64,000 nucleotides of DNA, taken from positions 76,890,659-76,954,658 of the forward strand of contig CM049313.1 of assembly GCA_026874595.1 (NCBI GenBank). Direction: 5' to 3'. The notes beneath the pieces are model-generated. The model worked only from the letters and a program-made list of their open reading frames with translations. It made no database searches and was not told the origin of the DNA. A program made the position numbers and the translations under genes. Of the stretch, positions 54,757-64,000 are shown piece after piece (position 1 is the stretch's first letter; each line of letters opens with the position of its first letter). This DNA comes from Sipunculus nudus (lineage: Eukaryota; Annelida; Sipuncula; Golfingiida; Sipunculidae).

Positions 54757-55100
54757 AAATTTCTTTGCTGAAAGAGAAATTAAACCCCTAAAAATAAATG
54801 ATCTCAATCAATACTCCAGGTAAACAGCATGATATTGTCAGGAAAGATCTTTATAGAACTATTCAGATACTAGACAATTTTCATTTCATTCAAAAATTCA
54901 CAAAAAAATGCCATTTACTGCATGCAAAATTTCTTTGCTAAAAGAGAAATTAAACATGTAATTACCCCCAAAAAACAAATGATCACAATCAATAATCCAG
55001 GTAAAAAGCATGATATTTTCATGAAAGATCATTATAGAACCATTCAGATATTAAACAATTTTCATTTCATTCAAGAATTCACAAAAAATGCCATTCACTG
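54757..55100. repeat. Two-copy tandem repeat of about 170 bp
   Basis: The block starting AAATTTCTTTGCTGAAAGAG recurs at about 54927 with AAATTTCTTTGCTAAAAGAG. The shared interior includes AAAGCATGATATT-like and CAATTTTCATTTCATTCAA. The copies differ by about 10%. Confidence 0.85.
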
Positions 55101-55409
55101 CATACAAATTGAAGTTAAAACAAGTAAACAAAACCATGTGCAACCCCATGTGCCCTATTTTTTAACATCACTCAGAAAACAACAGCCAATGGGAGAGCGA
55201 TATTGAGATAATGTGACCACAAACAGTCAATTACGATAGCATTGATCATTGCTGTCAAAGCATTTTGATTACGGAGCTTGCATCAAAACAGCCCAGGGTG
55301 AGGCACTTCGAATAGGAGTATTGGGCTATTTTTTTTATTAATTTTACGATATATGTATCAGATTGATCTTGAGAATGATCTTTATTTTTCTAAGTATGTC
55401 CGGACATAC

Positions 55410-55527
55410 CTTGCATAGTTTTTGGTCCAGAAGTGATTGACTTTGCAGTATTGTGTCTCCTGTGCTATCCGGTAATTTACTTCCGTTCAAGTGCCGCACT
55501 AAAGTTTGTTTGCTCCTCTGATTTATT
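55410..55527 (-). CDS. Exon-like segment with splice sites
   Basis: On the minus strand an acceptor (ATTATGAATTTTAG) precedes an open 118-base segment reading INQRSKQTLVRHLNGSKLP then DTILQSQSLLDQKLCK. It ends in AAG followed by GTATGT, a good donor. It could be an upstream exon of the 53.5-54.6 kb gene-like set on the same strand. No family recognised. Confidence 0.3.
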
Positions 55528-55672
55528 CTAAAATTCATAATAATCCATCAAGGCCTTTTCCTCACAGCACAATTTTTCTGCAGGCCAGTGTTGCTAGACC
55601 AGCTCCAAATTGGAGTGGCTTTGCCTGGTGCTGTTCAGCTGCTTATAACAGTGTTATTTTTCGACTTTTCAG

Positions 55673-55748
55673 AATGAAATAAAGATGGGGAAGATTGTTA
55701 AGAAGTACTCTTTATTGGGATATCACAAACATGAATCATATCAGAGAG
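55673..55748 (+). CDS. Exon-like segment with strong donor
   Basis: An acceptor (TTTTTCGACTTTTCAG) precedes a short exon. Its ATG at 55685 opens 21 codons beginning MGKIVKKYSLLGYHKHESYQ, leaving one base before GTAAGG, a strong donor. The leftover phase fits the GTCTGAT... start of the tandem units downstream at 55847, which then read GLI(S/N)EMSEKGPTRNND. No protein family is recognised. It may be part of a spliced gene of a DNA transposon or of the host. Confidence 0.35.
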
Positions 55749-55846
55749 GTAAGGGGGGGGGAATGATACTTTAGATCAAGTTTTGATGATCTGACCCAGA
55801 TCCAACTGCTCTGACTAATAGGTATGTATTGCTCATGATACCACAG

Positions 55847-56417
55847 GTCTGATTAATGAGACTTCTGAGAAAAACCCCTACCAGGAACAATGACAGAACA
55901 GGCAAAATTCAGGACACCAAACATTGATTGAAGTTCTCTTAATGTTACCTTGTCCCTTCCCAACAGGTCTGATCAGTGAGATGTCTGAGAAAGGCCCTAC
56001 CAGGAACAATGACAGAACAGGCAAAATTCAGGAAACCAAAAATTGATTGAAGTTCTCTTAATGTTACCTTGTCCCTTCCCAACAGGTCTGATCAATGAGA
56101 TGTCTGAGAAAGGCCCTACCAGGAACAATGACAGAACAGGCAAAATTCAGGAAACCAAAAATGTATTGAAGTTCTCTTAATGTTACCTTGTTCTTTCCCA
56201 ACAGGTCTAATCAAAAGAGACATCTGAGAAAGGCCCTACCAGGAACAATGACAGAACAGGCAAAATTCAGGAAACCAAAAATGTATTGAAGTTCTCTTAA
56301 TGTTACCTTGACCCTTCTCAACTGGTCTAATCAATGAGACGTCTCAGAAAGGCCCTACCAGGAACAATGACAGAACAGGCAAAATTCAGTAAACCAATTT
56401 ATTTGAAGTTCTCTTTA
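55847..56417 (+). repeat. 120-bp tandem array with splice-acceptor-like units
   Basis: Five units begin at about 55848, 55968, 56087, 56206 and 56326 (steps 119-120). Each carries CCTTGTCCCTTCCCAACAG-type sequence, a polypyrimidine tract plus AG, and then GTCTGATCAATGAGATGTCTG and a conserved open stretch ending ACCAAAAATTGA. GypH is inserted in the last unit. A further unit lies at about 61565-61722. Confidence 0.85.
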
Positions 56418-56822
56418 TGTAAGGAGTCGGGGGCTCCCTAAGGAAACCACAAACACATTTGCTGCTCTCGAGTTTCTTTAATACTCTATTTTAGTTGGCA
56501 ATGCAGGCATCATCACGAGCCAATGTACACATAACCAAGGTTGTTGTGAACAATGTGGTTTAATACCGAGGGTGGTCGTACATGACAGGAGGTCGAGAAA
56601 GGTTGTTGCAAAAGTTGACACCTATGGCTTAAACATCAAAGCCACTTCACTCCGTTAACCATCATAAGACTCCCAGACAACAAAAATGGTCCCAAAACTG
56701 GTCAAACTGTGAGAACTCAGCCAACTGCCCCTACTGCAAAATACCTGCAGAACTTTTCTGACGAACAACCTCACTTCATATGCTTGGGGCAAAAGCGCTA
56801 CTCAGATTAATCTTTTAAATCA
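56418..56822 (-). repeat. GypH 3' LTR
   Basis: Landmarks shared with 61101-61478 are TAGTTGGCAATNCAGGCATC, ATCACGAGCCAATGTA, CAATGTGGTTTAATAC and CAAAGCCACTTCACTCCG. Similarity ends after AGATTAATCT; the right edge is approximate. Confidence 0.8.
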
Positions 56823-57836
56823 TCACTAAATTTACCAATGTCAACCAGTGTCTCTCCACCAAGGAGGAAACCTTTTGCACAATGAACGCTATGGCATGCT
56901 TTGCTCATCTGGGTTGAAACTGCAGACCTGGGTAGATGATATGGATTGGAATGGTAACCAGCTGTAGTTCTGTCGGTTCTGCGCACCGGCAAAGTCTCTG
57001 GTTGTGTCTCACAGCACAGCTCATCCGGCATAACATCTCCCAGGACTACTGGTTAAGTTTCTATGACTGGCTCTGATGAGTCTAACCTCCTGTTGTTCCT
57101 CTGGCCATTCTGGAAGTTGAACAGTTCCCACGGTGTGGGACAGAGCGTTATCTGTCGACGACTCACCCACATTTGCTCACCCATCCCAACAGCTGGCTCA
57201 ATCTGATAAATGTCATCTTTCTTTCATATAACTTTTGTAGACCATGGATCTGAAACTGTCCTGGATCTTAACTCAGCCAGCTGGATATTGTCTCAGGTAA
57301 ACTCTAGAACCTACTGACAAAGGCACCTCAGTGGCCTTTTTATCAAATTCTTATCAGCAGCGTGGTTCAACTTCTCCTTCAAAAAGTCTTATGACTCTTG
57401 GAGTTTCCTTTGATGGAGCTCAACCCAGTTGGTTGGAGTCAACTCCCTCTCTCCCTTTGGGTCCAGACAAATGGCAAGCCCTAAGTCAGATGGCAGCCTC
57501 GGATCTCGTCCATAGAGCATGTAGAATGGGAATACCCCGTGGAGCTGCTTGGGGTCACATTATTAGAGAACACTAGGTATTCCGGCCACTTATTCTTCCG
57601 CCCTGGGGGAATGGACCTCAGCAAATCATGCATGGTACGGTTGAAAGGTTCGGTCTGTCCGTTCCCCATGGGATTGTACCTTGTAGTGTGTGACCACTTC
57701 ACACCGTTGAAACCATTCTCTTACTGGAACATCCGCAACCATTGACGCTTCTAGTCTCTGGTCGGTACCGCCACCACCCATTTGGTAAACACTTCTGTAA
57801 GTACCAAAATTTTCTCTCGTCTGTCTGTAGCCCTTT
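56823..57836 (-). pseudogene. GypH integrase core and C-terminus, deleted
   Basis: Broken frames give CIDFILLERATDRREKILVL and TEVFTKWVVAVPTRD (first Asp and following), then VREWF. It jumps straight to NGVKWSHTTRYNP and GNGQTEPFNRTMHDLL (Glu). The approximately 40-residue block with HSDQG seen in GypD is absent. The C-terminus shows VGSRVYLRQYPAG and RTTAGYHSNPYHLPRSAV. Confidence 0.82.
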
Positions 57837-58157
57837 CTAACAGGATGAAATCAATACACACATTTCTAGAGGCCTACTGGCTAATATGGATCCCAAAGGT
57901 GGATGCACTTTCTGAAGCCTGGACAGCTTGTATCTGTCACAATTGTCGATATAACTCCGCACATCCACTGCCATCCTTGGCCAATAATACTTTGATCCTA
58001 GCATTAGCTCAGTGCGCTCTGCTCCTTGGTGGCCATGTCTATCGTGTAGACTTTTCAAAGCATTGTCTTGCAGGGACTTTGGTAGCACAATTTGTCTCAG
58101 TTCTCCCAACAATGGATCAATGACCTTTCGGTAAAGAACCCCCTTCATCTGGTTCAT
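57837..58157 (-). pseudogene. GypH integrase zinc-binding part
   Basis: HDRHGHQGAERTELML and YYWPRMAVDVRSYIDNC, with the final pair degraded (CDRYKLSR, second Cys replaced). Closest counterpart in the window is GypD at 24779-25201. Confidence 0.87.
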
Positions 58158-58347
58158 CCTCGGCCACTGATGAAACAGCTGCTGTACAGCAGTCTGGTAT
58201 ATCTGAACATGAAAAGCAGGTTTCTCGCCCTTCTCCTAGTAATGTAAGAATTCCCTAATGTCTGGGTCATTGGCCTGTAGTTTCCCAAATGCCTCAAGAG
58301 ACAATGTTGGTAAGCTTGTTGCACTATTATCGCAATTGACTTGTAAT

Positions 58348-58850
58348 TTAGCTGTAGGAATTACTTGTGGTCCTGGAGTGCAGCATGTATGCCTGGTGGA
58401 ACTTCCGTAGTAACCGGTACCTGACAGAGTGTCTGGTGAACCTCCTCAGCGTCCCATGACCTTCTATCCTGACATGACAATGCATCAGCATTAATGTCAC
58501 TTTGCCAGAGGGGTACACCATATCAAAATCAAACACAGCAAGCATTAATGCCCATCCTTGCTCTGTAGTGGTGAATTTTGTTTGTTTCTTCAAATAAGTT
58601 AGTTGATTACTGTCAATCAATATGGTGAACTTTCCATATTGGAGGTAATCTCTGAACTGATCACTTAACGCCACAAATTCCAGGTGCTTGGAGCTGTGCT
58701 GGCTAGGATTTCTCTCTGTACCCCTAAGGCCTCTACTGACATATGCGATGACTTGCGAGCCTGTGTCAACTTAACAGTTTACCTGGTGACCTCCAATCTC
58801 TGCAAACACCACTGGCCTGCCACCAATTGTTCGAGACATAAGTTCGTCCC
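58348..58850 (-). pseudogene. GypH protease start fused to RNase H
   Basis: In one frame the sequence reads IGGRPVVFAEIGGHQVNC, a stop, then VDTGSQV (protease active site). Without a break it continues IAYVSRGLRGTERNPSQHSS and KHLEFVALSDQFRDYL, which is the RNase H domain, followed by DSNQLTYLKKQ. The rest of the protease and the whole reverse transcriptase should lie between. The deletion point is near 58742. Confidence 0.85.
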
Positions 58851-59222
58851 CCATGTGTTCATGTGCAACAGCCCCTGACGAATCTACAGTTCCATCAGTA
58901 TTCCCTGTTTGCTGTGTCTGTGGCTCAGCTTTGCATTTTGGACAATTTCTCCGTATATGTCCAAGCTCCTGACAATGAAAGCATACTAATTGACCCCGTC
59001 CTGAGGAAGCAACTCCACTCCCTCGCTTTAATCGCTCATTTTCCAGGGTGAGTTCTTACTGTTGCTTCTGGCTCTATCTTAACTATGATTGGAGCCTGCC
59101 CAGGTCTTTACGCAGTTCTTTGACCTCCTGTGCTAGGGTACTCTCACTGCCAGTCTCATCCATCACTGCCACTACATGGGGTGAAGTCAGCCTGCCATTT
59201 CTCTGCGACTCCTCTCCTTCAG
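58851..59222 (-). pseudogene. GypH zinc knuckle and linker
   Basis: One knuckle CFHCQELGHIRRNC, followed by CKAEPQTQQTGNT, is readable at about 58935-59000. It matches the position of the GypD knuckle. Frames are broken on both sides. Confidence 0.82.
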
Positions 59223-59819
59223 CTATTGCAAAAGCCTCTGCACAGAGTCATTATATGACATGTCTCTATTCAGACGTACAAGTTTCTTTAGGTCACGGCG
59301 CAAGTTAGGGTCACCCACATTCTCCGCAAACCGTGTTTTCAGCATTCCATCTTTATCAGTCACCCAGTTCTTATCCTTACTAATTACTCTTTTTATCAAG
59401 GTCATCAAAGCTAGGGAAAATTTGCGCAAAGTCTCCTTTGGCTCTTGCCTCCAATGGTAAAAGACGTCAAGCAGCTGTTCAGGAGAGCGAATTTCGCCAA
59501 ACGTGCTCTCCAACAATTCAAACAGTTGCTCTGTTTAGGTTACCACTTCACACTTAACCTCCGCTTTAGCTTGTCCCTTGAGATTAGCCATAAGCAGGTC
59601 TACCGCCTCCTGCCCTTTCAGACCCTGACTAAGAAGAGCACCCCTGGCCTCCAGAACCCAATCTGACAACATCCTTTGTGTGTAGACCTCTCTGACTGGA
59701 GCCGGCTGTTGTACTTGAGGAGGTGTTGCTTCCCTGGCTGCTCCCTCAACTACGCTGAGCCACTCCTGTAAGCTGGTTATCAGTTCGCACAATTGATCCA
59801 CCTCTTGCTGGTTCCCCAT
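59223..59819 (-). pseudogene. GypH gag
   Basis: Two frames. 59535-59819 starts MGNQQEVDQLCELITSLQEW and has RMLSDWVLEARGALLSQGLK then VDLLMANLKGQAKAEV. 59223-59516 has FGEIRSPEQLLDVFYHWRQE, LRKFSLALMTLIKRV and LRRDLKKLVRLNRDMSY. This is the same gag type as GypD. One frameshift joins them at about 59520. Confidence 0.88.
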
Positions 59820-61081
59820 GTCTCAACCCTAATAAAGCAACAGCAAAACCACAGATCGAACAGTGTCAATCTAACAACAGTACTGGACAGACCCTAATAG
59901 GACCACAACCAGACCAATTAACCGCTAGACCTAAAAGATCTAAACCAGCAGAACCAGTGTCTGCTAAATAAGACTTTATCAACCACAATGGCATCAACAC
60001 CATGTGACAAGCTAGGTGCTGCCACTTATATTACTCACTCCTATCACACCAAAGTGAAACTCATGTAAACATATGTATATCAGTATATGAAAATGGAGGC
60101 TGTGTGACATCAAACCTTATCTGTATTCCTCCACTAGAACACAATGACTGCTTACATGGTAGTGGAACATGATGTCTATACGTATATAATAAACAGACTA
60201 TATGGTCACCCCACCTGTGACCTCACGGACCAAACAGGTAACCGTGTGAAATACTTGTGAAATACTCACAAATACATGCAAATAACTCAACCTGGCCAGT
60301 GAATATCAAATTACGCAAAAATCATTAAAGATACTCTTGCAGTAGTTTGTATCCAAGGCCATCCGTGGACATCAACTAAGAATGCCTCAACAGGTTATAA
60401 CACGTACATCTATAACAATGTCCAAATCGTATCTCAAACAAAACCCTACCCAGAATACCCAGGATGGTCCACACATAGATACAGTTAATGCAATACCTGT
60501 TCATTGAAAACCGGCTGTTATCACAGGCTGATACATAACAAACATTATCTGCACCTATGATCAAAATCAAACTGCACATATTAATAAACATTTCATGGCC
60601 ATAATGTAACATCAAGTATTAACAAGCACAAAGTCCATAGTTCAACAACCGCCACTGTTCCGTACAAAATACCTGAAGAACCATTCCTTCGCCACACAGT
60701 AGGCTAACAGTAGAGCAATCCCAGTCTATCTGCTAACATCATGGGCACTGCAGTAACATCCGCAAGAAAAAATTCTTCAAAACCGTCTGCTGCCTCAGCA
60801 ATGTCTTTGAACACTGCAGCAATTTCAGTGCAGGATCACATATCACAGGAGCACACATCACAGGATCACACATTTGGAACACGATTCCAGACGAATTCCG
60901 TTGGCTAATGGCAGTCTCTTCGTCCAGTGCCACAACTGGACACATCACTTAGTTTGTTGACCTCTAATCCCATCAACCAGTATGGCTTCACCTGCCAACC
61001 ACCTTTCTGTCACTGTCACAGTGGTAAACCAAACCTCACAGCAAGCACACCTGTCCATCTCCACATCGCCACAACAGCTAA
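59820..61081. other. GypH leader, non-coding
   Basis: About 1.26 kb between gag and the primer-binding site. It is unusually long for a gypsy leader and may contain another unrecognised insertion. No domain found on either strand. Confidence 0.5.
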
Positions 61082-61098
61082 TCCCACTGCTGCCACCA
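61082..61098 (-). promoter_or_regulatory. GypH primer-binding site
   Basis: TGGTGGCAGCAGTGGGA on the minus strand, two bases from the LTR. Its first twelve bases equal those of the GypC site. Confidence 0.82.
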
Positions 61099-61100
61099 GA

Positions 61101-61478
61101 TGTAAGGAGTGGGGGGCTCCACAAACCACAAACACATTTGCTTCTCTTGTGTGTCCTTAATATTCTTTTTTAGTTGGCAATACAGGCATCATCACGAGCC
61201 AATGTAGTCGTAACCAAGGTTGTTGCGAACAATGTGGTTTAATACAGAGGGTGGTCATACAAAACAGGTGGTCAAGAAAGGTGGTTGCAAAAGGTGGTTG
61301 ACACCTATGGCTCAAACATCAAAGCCACTTCACTCCGGTAACCATCATAAGACTCCAAGACAACAAAAACAGCCCCAAAACTGGTCAAAATAGATACTCG
61401 CTGAACTTGTCTGATGAAGAACCTTACTGCGCATGCCTGGGCCAAAAGCCCTACTTAGATTAATCTATTAAATTGTTG
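61101..61478 (-). repeat. GypH 5' LTR
   Basis: Partner of 56418-56822, starting TGTAAGGAGTGGGGGGC. The far edge is approximate, since similarity fades after AGATTAATCTATTAAAT. Confidence 0.8.
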
Positions 61479-61564
61479 TTAAAGGGCAGCACCTCTCGGT
61501 GTCTCTAAATCATTTAACTTAACTTTGACTAATTTATCAACTGCTGACTCTATTTAGGTAAATA

Positions 61565-61722
61565 CATGGTCACATTGATGTTATCTTGTCCCTTCCGATC
61601 AGATCTAATCAATGAGATGTCTGAGAAGACCCTACCAGGAACAATGACAGAACAGGCAAAATTCAGGAAACCAAAAATTGATTGCAGTTCTCTTAATGTT
61701 ACCTTGTCCCTTCCCAACAGTG
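61565..61722 (+). repeat. Sixth unit of the 120-bp array, beyond GypH
   Basis: Same unit as at 55847-56417: GATGTTATCTTGTCCCTTCC, then ATCTAATCAATGAGATGTCTG, and the beginning of another acceptor tract ending CCCAACAG. It shows that GypH inserted inside the array. Confidence 0.88.
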
Positions 61723-62341
61723 ATGAACAGCAATTGAATATGAGTTTTGGCCTTTGCTAATTTGTTCTAGAGTGGTTTTGTACATTAATTGCTGCAACAC
61801 AAAATGCAATGCCAAGAAAGGTTAAACCTGGGCTTGGTTCTCTGTTTTTGCTTGCACAATTGGTACCTTGATGCTAGTGCACATGGATATAAAGGAGTCT
61901 AACATTTGTTTACATTCCAAAAGAGAAGTCCCTACGAACAAAAAGTCATCAAAACATGAATAATGCGATATGAACTTGATAGTTTGTATGATGAAAACTC
62001 CAAAGCTGTACTAAATGAAGAATTACCTGCAGAACTGACCTTACATATTAGTAGTTATTTAGATTAGGTAAAGGCAAACACTGTTCATTAACATTAAATT
62101 TAAACCTATGTCATTGTGTCTTTCATATCTCTAACATTTTTTATGTCAAATGAAGATGTCTTAAAACTGTAGTTTCCCTACTCATTTATGATGGAGATTT
62201 TTGGCTAGTGATCCAGAGCTGAAGACAAAAATGTGCTGTTCATTTGCTTTGTCAAGTGTTATTTGACTTTTGATGTCTTTTTGAGCAGCTTCTTTGCCAT
62301 ATGTGATTTCTTCTTAAAATGCAGCGTGTTCACACAACTGT
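61723..62341. other. No recognisable feature
   Basis: AT-rich; no repeat or domain noted. Short open frames only. Confidence 0.5.
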
Positions 62342-62599
62342 CTAGCTTTGCTTGCCTATAGCCTTGTTCAAAAAGTTGGCAGGAAGAAGCATACTCCACA
62401 GGCAAACATTAATATAGTAAAATTTAACACACCAAGTAAAATCCAGTTTGTGGTAATCTGAAGGAGTGACAGGAAGAAGCCAGAAAGCAGCCTCCACACC
62501 AGTCTTAGCAAAATTGCTGACCGACCGAAAGTTTATATCAACCACAATGCAACCACATTGCATCCTCAACCCGGGCATAAGACACAACTGCACAAACAA
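62342..62599 (-). pseudogene. DIRS-like reverse transcriptase relic
   Basis: The frame contains VEAAFWLLPVTPSDYHKLDF then TWCVKFYYINVCL. DIRS-type reverse transcriptases have a palm motif of the form Ala-Phe-Arg-X-X-Pro-Val-X-Pro-X-Asp-Tyr ... Gly-Phe-X-Trp-X-X-Lys-Tyr-Tyr-X-X-X-Cys-Leu. The match in spacing is good, with substitutions (Arg to Trp, Gly to Asp). The catalytic motif downstream is not recognised. Confidence 0.45.
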
Positions 62600-63521
62600 G
62601 TGGTATACTGGCTTTTACTGAATTATCTTCAGGGAATGACAGGTCATGAATTAGACTAAACTGACCGTCCCCAGGGGAGATGAGACAAATTTAGAAAAAG
62701 GGGGTTTGCTTGAAGGGCCAGCTGTACGGCCCATTGATAATTCTTTTCTTTATTTTTTATCACATTGCTGGGTATGGACATAGCTTAATTGTGATTTTTG
62801 TGACTGCTATACTGTGGCGTGACACAGCTGCCAATTGAGAAACCAGACTAAACTTGTAGTAATTTTTATCATATCTCAAAAGGGTAACGATGTGTAAACC
62901 TCTAGTCCATAGCGGTGTGTGGGAATGGGGCTGAATACTTCAACATCAGTCACCACTCAAGTCATAAATACCTGTTACTTTTATTCGGTAAACACAGTCA
63001 GTTCCACCAAAGTAAGTATAATATATGTGCACATGATTAACTGATACTGTTGCCATAAAACCATCATGATGAGTGGACATCCAACACAAATATTCTCAGC
63101 AACAGATATAACTGGTAGTGGTGAGTAAGCAATACACTGGCTGTAACTAGTTCTAGTGGCTGTAGCTTGAACAGTAGAAATAGTGGCTGTTTTCACAGTA
63201 AATGTATTTATTATTTATAGTGAAAGTGTGTAGTGGTTAAAGTTGTAAAAATCTTAAATTAGGCTGAAAGTGGTTCTTAAAGTGGTAAAAGTGTTTGGCG
63301 TCCTCTGGAGGCCTGTGATTTTCTGATCAGCCATCCCCATTATCTGGCCACAGTCCCTTGCCAGCTGGGCTACATTCGCGTGCAGGCCTGTGTACCATCA
63401 CTTCGACTATTAGTTACAATCCACTCGACAAGAGTGAACCTTCAGCCCATGCAGCCATGTGCGGTCTCAACCAAATCTATCCTGAAGACTGACAACCACA
63501 GAAACGACTAACCGTTGTGAC
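62600..63521. other. Interval between DIRS-like pieces
   Basis: No domain recognised. A TATTTATTATTTATAG-type AT-rich patch and repeated AGTGG phrases occur near 63200-63300. It may be decayed DIRS sequence. Confidence 0.4.
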
Positions 63522-63860
63522 CTACGGGCCACACGTTTCAGCAATAAACTGTTTAGGCAGGACATGTCCACTGGGCTTGGTAGACTGCTGTGGCCCTGCA
63601 GATCTTGTTAAAGCTGCACTTGCCGATGTGCAGGGCCTGAGTCTTTGCGCTGTAACTGTCTCTCTGTTTGAGATGTGATATTTGACTTGACCCTGCACCA
63701 TATTGCCGGATCCACAATAGAAGCATACTTGTTGAAAAGGGAATGGGTTTTTAAGACACACCCTATCCCTGTTGAAGGCCCAGCAGGAGGCATTGCTGCG
63801 AAAGGCCTTAGAGGTAGGGCTTTTCATGAAGAGGCCATCTCTGGATGAAATTGCATCCAA
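63522..63860 (-). pseudogene. DIRS-like gag zinc region (tentative)
   Basis: A 112-residue frame includes ASCWAFNRDRVCLKNPF, then VCFYCGSGN. DIRS-type gag proteins carry a cluster of the form Cys-X-X-Phe-Asn ... Cys ... His-X-Cys-X-X-Cys just before the reverse transcriptase. Here the Cys pattern fits, with the usual His replaced by Gln. It lies upstream of the RT relic on the same strand. Confidence 0.35.
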
Positions 63861-64000
63861 CCAGAGATGTGTATCTCTTATTCAGCTTACGAGTGCGATG
63901 TCATACCGTCCCCACTGGTAACCTTTGTCATAAAGGTATTGATTAGCTCCCAAGTATGTTCAAATCAGCGAGGCTTCCACAGCTATTTCTGACTTGGAGG

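Larger units (their letters stand above)
56418..61478 (-). mobile_element. GypH: internally deleted Ty3/gypsy element
   Basis: LTR candidates start TGTAAGGAGT at 56418 and 61101 and stay similar for roughly 380-400 bp. A primer-binding site abuts the right one. Between them, on the minus strand, lie a 1.2-kb leader, gag, zinc knuckle, protease start, RNase H and integrase. The reverse transcriptase is missing and the integrase has lost the block with its second Asp. It is inserted in the 120-bp tandem array, units of which lie on both sides. LTRs are about 80% identical or a little more, so it is old. The exact outer ends and duplication were not resolved. Confidence 0.82.

Noticed and set aside
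50431-56417. CRISPR-like arrays
   Set aside because: Units of 120-180 bp are contiguous, without unique spacers, and the context is animal DNA.

Overview
This 64-kb window is AT-rich animal DNA, almost certainly from a mollusc and most likely a bivalve. The evidence is lineage-type: BEL/Pao and Ty3/gypsy polyproteins of invertebrate type, DIRS-like fragments, and non-coding elements that begin with a hairpin plus (GTCC)n and carry internal tandem arrays, a style common in bivalve genomes. No bacterial operon, rRNA, convincing tRNA or CRISPR array is visible. The species cannot be named from the sequence.

Nearly all recognisable coding DNA is dead retroelement, and every identifiable retroelement (twelve pieces) reads on the minus strand. 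Many are nested. GypA (gypsy, about 1.67-11.6 kb) is split by BelA (BEL/Pao, 2570-8365, two 257-bp LTRs, 5-bp duplication CTCTG). GypB (gypsy, 11.6-15.4 kb) is split by the non-coding element H1 (12102-14723). GypC (gypsy gag and LTR, 17.9-18.0 and 33.2-33.8 kb) is split by BelB (BEL/Pao, 18021-33204, LTRs of about 1 kb). BelB is itself split inside its protease by GypD (gypsy, 22594-29743, 4-bp duplication TATA), and its 5' LTR holds a solo LTR (32828-33171, duplication GGAT). GypE (36.45-38.7 kb), a DIRS-like scrap (39 kb) and a gag scrap GypF (42.8-43.06 kb) follow. GypG (gypsy, 43298-51816, LTRs of 133-135 bp, 7-bp duplication) is invaded by H4 beside its polypurine tract and by H5 inside gag. 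GypH (gypsy, 56.4-61.5 kb) has lost its reverse transcriptase and part of its integrase. A DIRS-like relic lies at 62.3-63.9 kb.

Five non-coding elements (H1-H5), all in plus orientation, share one design: a 5' hairpin, a GTCC/CTTCCG-type microsatellite in most, an internal tandem array, a short 3' tail ending CTTG or CTAG in four of them, and insertion between T residues without duplication. I read them as Helentron-associated non-autonomous elements. Three arrays (H2, H3, H4) are packed with AGGTCA half-sites in the spacing of nuclear-receptor sites.

A few stretches look like host or transposon gene exons with splice signals: a minus-strand set at 53.5-55.5 kb and a plus-strand exon at 55673-55748 followed by a 120-bp tandem array in which each unit carries a polypyrimidine-AG acceptor.

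The most interesting reading of the whole is that this may be a uni-strand, flamenco-like piRNA cluster: a dense, nested graveyard with all retroelements in one orientation. That is a hypothesis resting on orientation and nesting only; small-RNA data would decide it.
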